NCBI GenBank assembly: GCA_963702445.1
Contig: CAVPCZ010000016.1
Location: forward strand, 124,001-188,000
DNA: 64,000 bases
Reading direction: 5' to 3'
Origin: CAVPCZ01 sp963702445
GTDB taxonomy: Bacteria; Bacteroidota; Ignavibacteria; UBA10030; UBA6906
Shown piece by piece: positions 59,219 to 64,000 of the stretch. Position numbers and translations under genes: made by a program. Numbering within the stretch: position 1 is the stretch's first letter; each line of letters starts with the position of its first letter. The notes under the pieces were generated by a model. That model saw nothing but the letters and a program-made list of their open reading frames with translations. It was not told where the DNA came from and searched no databases.

Positions 59219-61038
59219 TCAGTTTCTCTTCTGCATCACCGCGGTGACCTTGAGTGGTTTACCGTCCCGCTGTATTTCAATTTCGATGCTGTCTCCCGCC
59301 TTCAACTCACCGAGCATGCCCATGTAGTCGTACACATTGAGAACTTTCTTCCCCGCCATCGACATGATAATGTCGCCCGCCTTCATTCCGGCCTTCTCCG
59401 CCGCCCCGTTGGGGCGGACGCCGCTGATCTTCATTCCCGTGCTGCTTTCCGCCACATCCGGCACGATGCCGAGCGTCACCGAGAAGCCCCGGCTGTCCCC
59501 GCCTCCCGAGCGGCCGGCAAGGGGCGAACTCACACGCGTGAATCCCGGACGCACGGCCATGCTGTCGATGTCGCTGACAATACGGTAGACGTATTGCGTG
59601 ATCTTTTCCTCACCCTCGTAGTCCAGCTTGTCCCAGTCATCACTCGGCTTGTGATAGTCGTCGTGCACGCCGGTGAAGAAAAAGAGGACGGGAATGTCTT
59701 TTCCGTAGAAGGGGGCATGATCGCTCGGACCAAATCCGTCGGGGTTCAACACGAGCTTGAATGTGGTGTCGGCATTATGCTTTGTCAGGAGTGAATTCCA
59801 TGCAGGGGATGTGCCGCTGCCGCCGATGTTCAGCGTCTTGTTCTGCAGCCGGCCGACCATGTCCAGGTTCACCATGGTCACCGTCTGCTTGAGAGGGAAG
59901 AACGGGGCCGAGACGTAGTTCCCCGATCCCAGAGTGCCGAGCTCCTCGCCGGAGAAGAAGATGAAGACAAACGAGCGCTTGAGCGTGTTTGCCCTCGCCA
60001 CAAATGCCTGGGCGAGTTCGAGAAGGGCGGCGGAGCCGGAGGCGTTGTCATCCGCGCCGTTGTGAATCGCGACGGTGTCGGGAACCATCGATCCTGATCC
60101 GGGGCCTCCCTTGCCGAGGTGATCCATGTGGGCACCCAGAACGATGACCTCATTCTTCAGCACGGGATCATTGCCTTCGAGGTAGGCGATCACGTTCGAT
60201 GTTCGTGAGGTCACCCGCACGATGTCCGTCTGAAGCGTAGCACTTGCATCCTTGATCTGGAATGAGATGGGGCTTTTTCTCGCCACGGATCTTGTCCTGC
60301 AGTGCGGTAAGCGACCATCCGGAGTACTGCAGGCTCGTCTCGATGGAGGCGCGGGTGATGGAGACGGCGGGAATGCCGGAGGATCCCGCTCCCTGATCGA
60401 TGGCCAGCTTCGGGAGGTCGTCATCTGTGGCGTCGGCCGGCCCCGTCACCATCATCAACCCCACAGCCCCCTTGTCCCGGGCCACGCGGGCTTTGTTGCG
60501 CAATCCCGTGTACTTCTGGAACTCGCTGGTCGGCGCGCTTCCATCGGGCGCAAACCTGAACATGAGAACGATCTTTCCCTTTCACATCCACACCCTCGTA
60601 GTCATCGTACGATTTCTCGGGAGCGGAAATGCCATACCCCACGAACACGATGGGGGCGGACGACGGTATCATTTGAGCTGAAGCCGAACGGTCTGAAATC
60701 TTTGTCCGGTCGCAGCTGAAGCCGCTTTCCCCCGGTTTCCAGCATGAGAGCATTTGTCTCTCCCGGCTTTACCGCGGAAGTGAAATCGAATGTCTGGAAG
60801 AAGGTACCATTGTCGCCGGCCGGTTTCAGGCCCCAGAGCTTCAAGTCCACCGCGATGTATATCGCGGCCTTGGCGTTGCCTTCTGTGCCCGATCCGCGTC
60901 CCTCAAGCTCATCAGACGCCAGATACTTGACGTGCTCCCGCAATTCGGGAGCAGTAATGGCGCTTCCGCTCGTCCTGGGCGAGAGAGCGGAGCTGAAACC
61001 AGGAGCAGAAGGGCAAGGGAGAACATCACGAGACGCAT
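59219..61038 (-). CDS. secreted M28-family zinc peptidase with C-terminal PDZ domain, frameshifted
   Basis: About 600 residues: signal peptide MRLVMFSLALLLLVSA, an N-terminal part LREHVKYLASDELEGRGSGT, a PA-type insert (APIVFVGYGISAPE to GIPAVSITR), and an M28 catalytic domain with zinc ligands in LGAHMDHLG, HNGADDNASG, FFSGEELGTLGS, NLDMVGR and SDHAPFYGKDIP. A PDZ domain (IVPDVAESSTGMKISGVRPNG, KAGDIIMSMAGKKV) ends it. Surplus bases near 60273, 60575 and 60635 and a lost base near 60980. Likely an exported aminopeptidase; ten bases after the propeller gene stop. Confidence 0.87.
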
Positions 61039-61047
61039 GGAAGAACC

Positions 61048-62151
61048 TCAGTTGTTGGGTTGAGCTCTGGCGTCGATCCAGTCGGCAATGAACAGGTTCG
61101 TCTCTCCCTGCTTTCCCGGCATTCCTGTTCGATGCGAAAACGAGCCGCTTGCCGTCTCTGGTAAACATGGGAAAACCATCGAATGTTTCGTTGAAGGTAA
61201 CGCGGGTAAGTCCTGTTCCATCAACATGTATCATGATACAAATCAAAGTTCCTTCCACGTGGATCGGCCATGTTTGAGGCGAAAATGATCCGTTTGTTGT
61301 CGGGAAGAAAGAACGGTGCGAAGTTCGCGGCTCCGTTGTTCGTGATTTGCCTTTTCCCGGAACCGTCGGCATTCATCACGAAAAGCTCCATGCGGGATGG
61401 CCGGACCAGGTGTTCCCCGAGCAACTGCCTGTATGCTGCCGCTTCGGTGCTATCGCGATAATGCCATGCACGGTAGACGATGGACTTGCCATCCCAGGAA
61501 TAGAACGCGCCTCCGTCATACCCGATTTCGTCGGTAATCTGCCGTATGTCAGTGCCGTCCAGTTTCATGGTGAAAAGATCAATGTCGCCCGAACGCACCG
61601 AGGTGAAGACGATCCTGTCACCACGGGGAGAAACGGTTGCCTCGGCATCGTATCCGGGAGCCGCCGCCAGGACGTGCGGATTGCTCCCGTCGGCACGTGC
61701 GGTGAAGATGTCATAACCCGGGGAGAGCGCCCAGGTATACCCCTTCGAGAAGTCCGGCGGGGGAGGGCAGTCCGGTGAAGCCATGTGAGTCGAGGCAAAG
61801 AGGATCGTGGAATCGCCGGGCAGAAAATAGCCGCACGTGGTCCGTCCTTTGCCCGTGCTCACCAGCGTCACACCCCCGGTGGCGAGATCCATCAGAAACT
61901 CCTGGTCGCAGGAAAACGGGGGGCGTGTCGACTGGAAAATCAGTCGCCGTTCGTCGAAGGAAAAATACCCTTCCGCGTTCTCTCCGCCAAACGTGAGCTG
62001 CCGTACGTTGCGGAAGGACAGTTCGTCCTTGTGGATGAGCGCAGACGACCCGGCTCCGTCCCCGGATCCGTACATTCTGAAGCGTGAACACCATGAGTGG
62101 TCCCGTGAACAACAGGAACGGCCGGGAGAGGCTGGACGGTCGGAGGCGCAT
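61048..62151 (-). CDS. exported TolB-like beta-propeller protein, frameshifted
   Basis: Signal peptide MRLRPSSLSRPFLLFTGPLM, then five or six WD40/TolB-like (PD40) repeats such as YFSFDERRLIFQSTRPPF, TVSPRGDRIVFTSVRSGDIDLF, FFLPDNKRIIFASNMAD and MFTRDGKRLVFASNRN, ending FIADWIDARAQPNN. Surplus bases near 62083, 61230 and 61113. Start 62151 is preferred over 62190 because the predicted -10 box lies only two bases upstream of 62190. Works or is at least transcribed with the M28 peptidase. Confidence 0.83.
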
Positions 62152-62191
62152 TGGCGGCAAGGAACGAAATGGGACAAAAGAATTCCGCATT

Positions 62192-62220
62192 AATATACGT
62201 TCAAAGGGGTTGACTTGCAA
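62192..62220 (-). promoter_or_regulatory. sigma70-like promoter for the propeller-peptidase operon
   Basis: On the minus strand TTGCAA (62215-62220) and TATATT (62192-62197) are 17 bases apart. It is back to back with the yqeY promoter, so the two units may be co-regulated. Confidence 0.55.
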
Positions 62221-62225
62221 GGTTG

Positions 62226-62254
62226 TTGACATTCGGACAACTGGTCGATATATT
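62226..62254 (+). promoter_or_regulatory. sigma70-like promoter for the yqeY-mutS2 operon
   Basis: TTGACA (62226-62231), 17-base spacer, TATATT (62249-62254), with a good AAGGAG ribosome site before the ATG at 62286. The box sequences and spacing equal those of the Lrp-glnA promoter. Confidence 0.75.
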
Positions 62255-62285
62255 TAAGTTCATCCCTTTATTCAAGGAGCTATCC

Positions 62286-62762
62286 ATGAGTCTCAAGGAA
62301 CGTATCAGTGAGGATTTGAAGAAGGCGATGAAGAGCGGCGAGAAGGAACGCCTCGAAACCCTCCGCACGCTGCGCGCGGCCCTGATGGAAAAGGAGATTG
62401 AGCTCCGGACGAGCGGACGGCCGCCGGGTCCCGAAGATGAAACGGCGGTTCTGACCGGCGCGGCCAAGAAGCGAAAGGAATCCATGGAACAGTTCGCAAA
62501 GGGGGGACGGCAGGATCTGGTGGATCAGGAGACGCGCGAACTGGCCATCATCCAGGAATACCTCCCCCAACAGCTCTCCCGGGATGAGGTCGTGTCCCTG
62601 CTCCGGCAGATTATCGCCGAGACGGGCGCGAAGGGAGCACAGGACTTCAGCAAGGTGATGCCGCTGGCAATGAAACAGCTCAAGGGCAAGACCGACGGCA
62701 AGATGGTGCAGGAACTCGTCAAAGAGATGCTGGGAAATGCCGGTGCGGAAATGACCGCATGA
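62286..62762 (+). CDS. GatB/YqeY domain-containing protein
   Basis: 158-residue protein of the YqeY family, related to the tRNA-binding tail of GatB. SLKERISEDLKKAMKSGEKERL, TLRTLRAALMEKEIE, EQFAKGGRQDLVDQE and IIQEYLPQQLSRDEV are typical. Function is not established; a role in tRNA amidation has been proposed. Intact. Overlaps mutS2 as ATGA. Confidence 0.9.
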   Translation: MSLKERISEDLKKAMKSGEKERLETLRTLRAALMEKEIELRTSGRPPGPEDETAVLTGAAKKRKESMEQFAKGGRQDLVDQETRELAIIQEYLPQQLSRDEVVSLLRQIIAETGAKGAQDFSKVMPLAMKQLKGKTDGKMVQELVKEMLGNAGAEMTA

Positions 62763-64000
62763 ACGATTTCCAGGCCGCAATCGAAAAGCTGGAATTCGAG
62801 AGTGTACGGACGCGACTCTCCCGCTACGCCGTATCCGAGCCGGGCAGGGACCTGCTCGGCGCCCTTCCGATCCTCACCGATAGTGACGCCATCCGGGCAC
62901 GACTGGATGAAGTCTCGGAAATGAAGCAGTTGCTCGAAGCCGAGGGAGACCTTCCGCTGGAAGGGATTCATCCCGTCCGGCAGGCCGTGCAAAAAGCGGG
63001 GGTCGAGGGGAGTATTCTCCCTTCAAAGGATCTTGCGCAGATCGGCAGCACGCTGAAGGCCGGGCGCTCCGTCAGAACATACATACACAAACGGCGGGAA
63101 TCCGCCCCGCTTCTCTGGGCGATCGCAGAGGGACTCCTTGCGGAGAAGGTGCTCGAGTTCAATATCGAGCAGGCGATCGACGAAACAGGGGCGGTGCGCG
63201 CCGGAGCATCCCGCGAACTCCAGTCCATCCGCCGCGCGATCAGCGACCGCTATGACGACCTCCGCAAGCGGCTCGAGGGGATTCTCCGGAGCGTGTCGGA
63301 TCTGGGCTTCAGCCAGGATGAAATCATCACCACGCGCGAAGGGCGCATGGTGATTCCCGTGAAGGTGGAACACAAGAAGCACGTGCCGGGCTTCATCCAC
63401 AGCGCCTCGGCCAGCGGCGCCACGGTGTTCATCGAGCCCACCGAAACGCTCGAGTTCAACAACGAAATCCGGAGCCTGCAGTTCCAGGAACAGCGGGAGA
63501 TCGATCGGATCCTGCGCGCGCTGACCGTCCAGGTGGGGGAGCACAAGGAAGATCTCCTGCGCTCTCTTGATGTCCTGGGCCGGCTCGACGCGCTGCAGGC
63601 CAAGGCAAAATATTCCATCGAGGTGCTCGGCATCGCGCCACGCCTGACTGATCGCGGTCCGCTGCAGCTTGATGCAGGCACGCCATCCGCTGTTGATGAT
63701 GCATCACGGGTTGAACAGGCACGGTGCCCCTGGATCTGGAGATCGGATCGGCGTACTCCACGCTGGTGATCAGCGGACCGAACGCCGGCGGGAAAAGTGT
63801 CGCCATGAAGTGCCTCGGCATCCTGGTGCTGATGATCCAGGCCGGGCTGCACATTCCCGCGCATGCGGATTCCGAACTCCGGGTGTTCCGCAGGATCTTC
63901 GTGGACATCGGGGATGAACAGTCGATCGAAAGCGACCTGAGCACCTTCAGCTCGCATCTCGCGCACCTGAAGGAGATCACCGAACACGCCGATGCGTGGA
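62759..64000 (+). CDS. mutS2: endonuclease MutS2, 5' part, two frameshifts, cut by window end
   Basis: ATPase of the MutS2 family, acting on recombination intermediates or collided ribosomes. The N-terminal clamp and core (LEFESVRTRLSRYAVSEPGRD, REGRMVIPVKVEHKK, GFIHSASASGATVFIEP) and the Walker A region ISGPNAGGKSVAMK are present. Surplus bases at 63671 (CTT-ATG of the RHPLL block)and near 63719. The Smr nuclease domain would lie beyond the window. Confidence 0.9.

Overview
The window is a GC-rich chromosomal segment of a Gram-negative, aerobically respiring bacterium. Gene content points to the Bacteroidota/Chlorobi (FCB) assemblage, perhaps an Ignavibacteria-, Kapabacteria- or Rhodothermia-like lineage. 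The main reasons are alternative complex III (actABCDEF) followed by a caa3-type oxidase with a YSHP-type subunit I, BshC of bacillithiol synthesis, and the run rimP-nusA-infB-rbfA-truB-ribF-rpsO-pnp. Assignment below superphylum level is inference.

Layout. 1-4.6 kb: ispF, a DedA protein, a PAP2 phosphatase, lnt and threonine aldolase. 4.6-14 kb: the translation/RNA operon rimP to pnp, behind a sigma70-like promoter and a leader hairpin. 14-15.8 kb: bshC, convergent, with a strong hairpin between. 16-31 kb: one respiratory supercluster on the plus strand (actA-F, cytochromes c, sco, cox subunits I/III/IV/II, a membrane cytochrome, heme O synthase). 31-32.5 kb: a lower-GC island with an integron-type cassette (mgtC plus attC) and a BrnT/BrnA toxin-antitoxin pair. 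32.5-35.9 kb, minus strand: nucleoside salvage operon cdd-tdk-nupC-punA. 36-38.8 kb: tandem metallophosphoesterase paralogues. 39.2-41.7 kb: B12-type radical SAM protein and nucleotidyltransferase-like protein. 41.7-46.8 kb: PASTA protein/rpe, an Lrp-type regulator with glnA, enoyl-CoA hydratase, apt. 46.9-52.7 kb: tripartite RND efflux system. 52.8-59.2 kb: tryptophanase and small accessory genes. 59.2-62.2 kb, minus: M28 peptidase and a TolB-like propeller. 62.2 kb to the end: YqeY-like protein and mutS2, cut by the window edge.

The most striking property is the density of single-base indels. By my count about 65-75 one-base gains and about 15 one-base losses break genes that cannot be dispensable (infB, rpsO, pnp, mutS2), while the protein on both sides still matches its family. 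Wherever conserved residues fix the position, the extra base lies between two codons. I annotate these genes as whole CDSs running through the shifts. The likeliest cause is an assembly or consensus artefact, but the codon phasing needs explaining. A second signal is the frequent short tandem duplication at gene junctions and protein N-termini (periods 15, 24, 45, 45 and 70 bases). Many neighbouring genes overlap by ATGA or GTGA, which suggests long translationally coupled operons.
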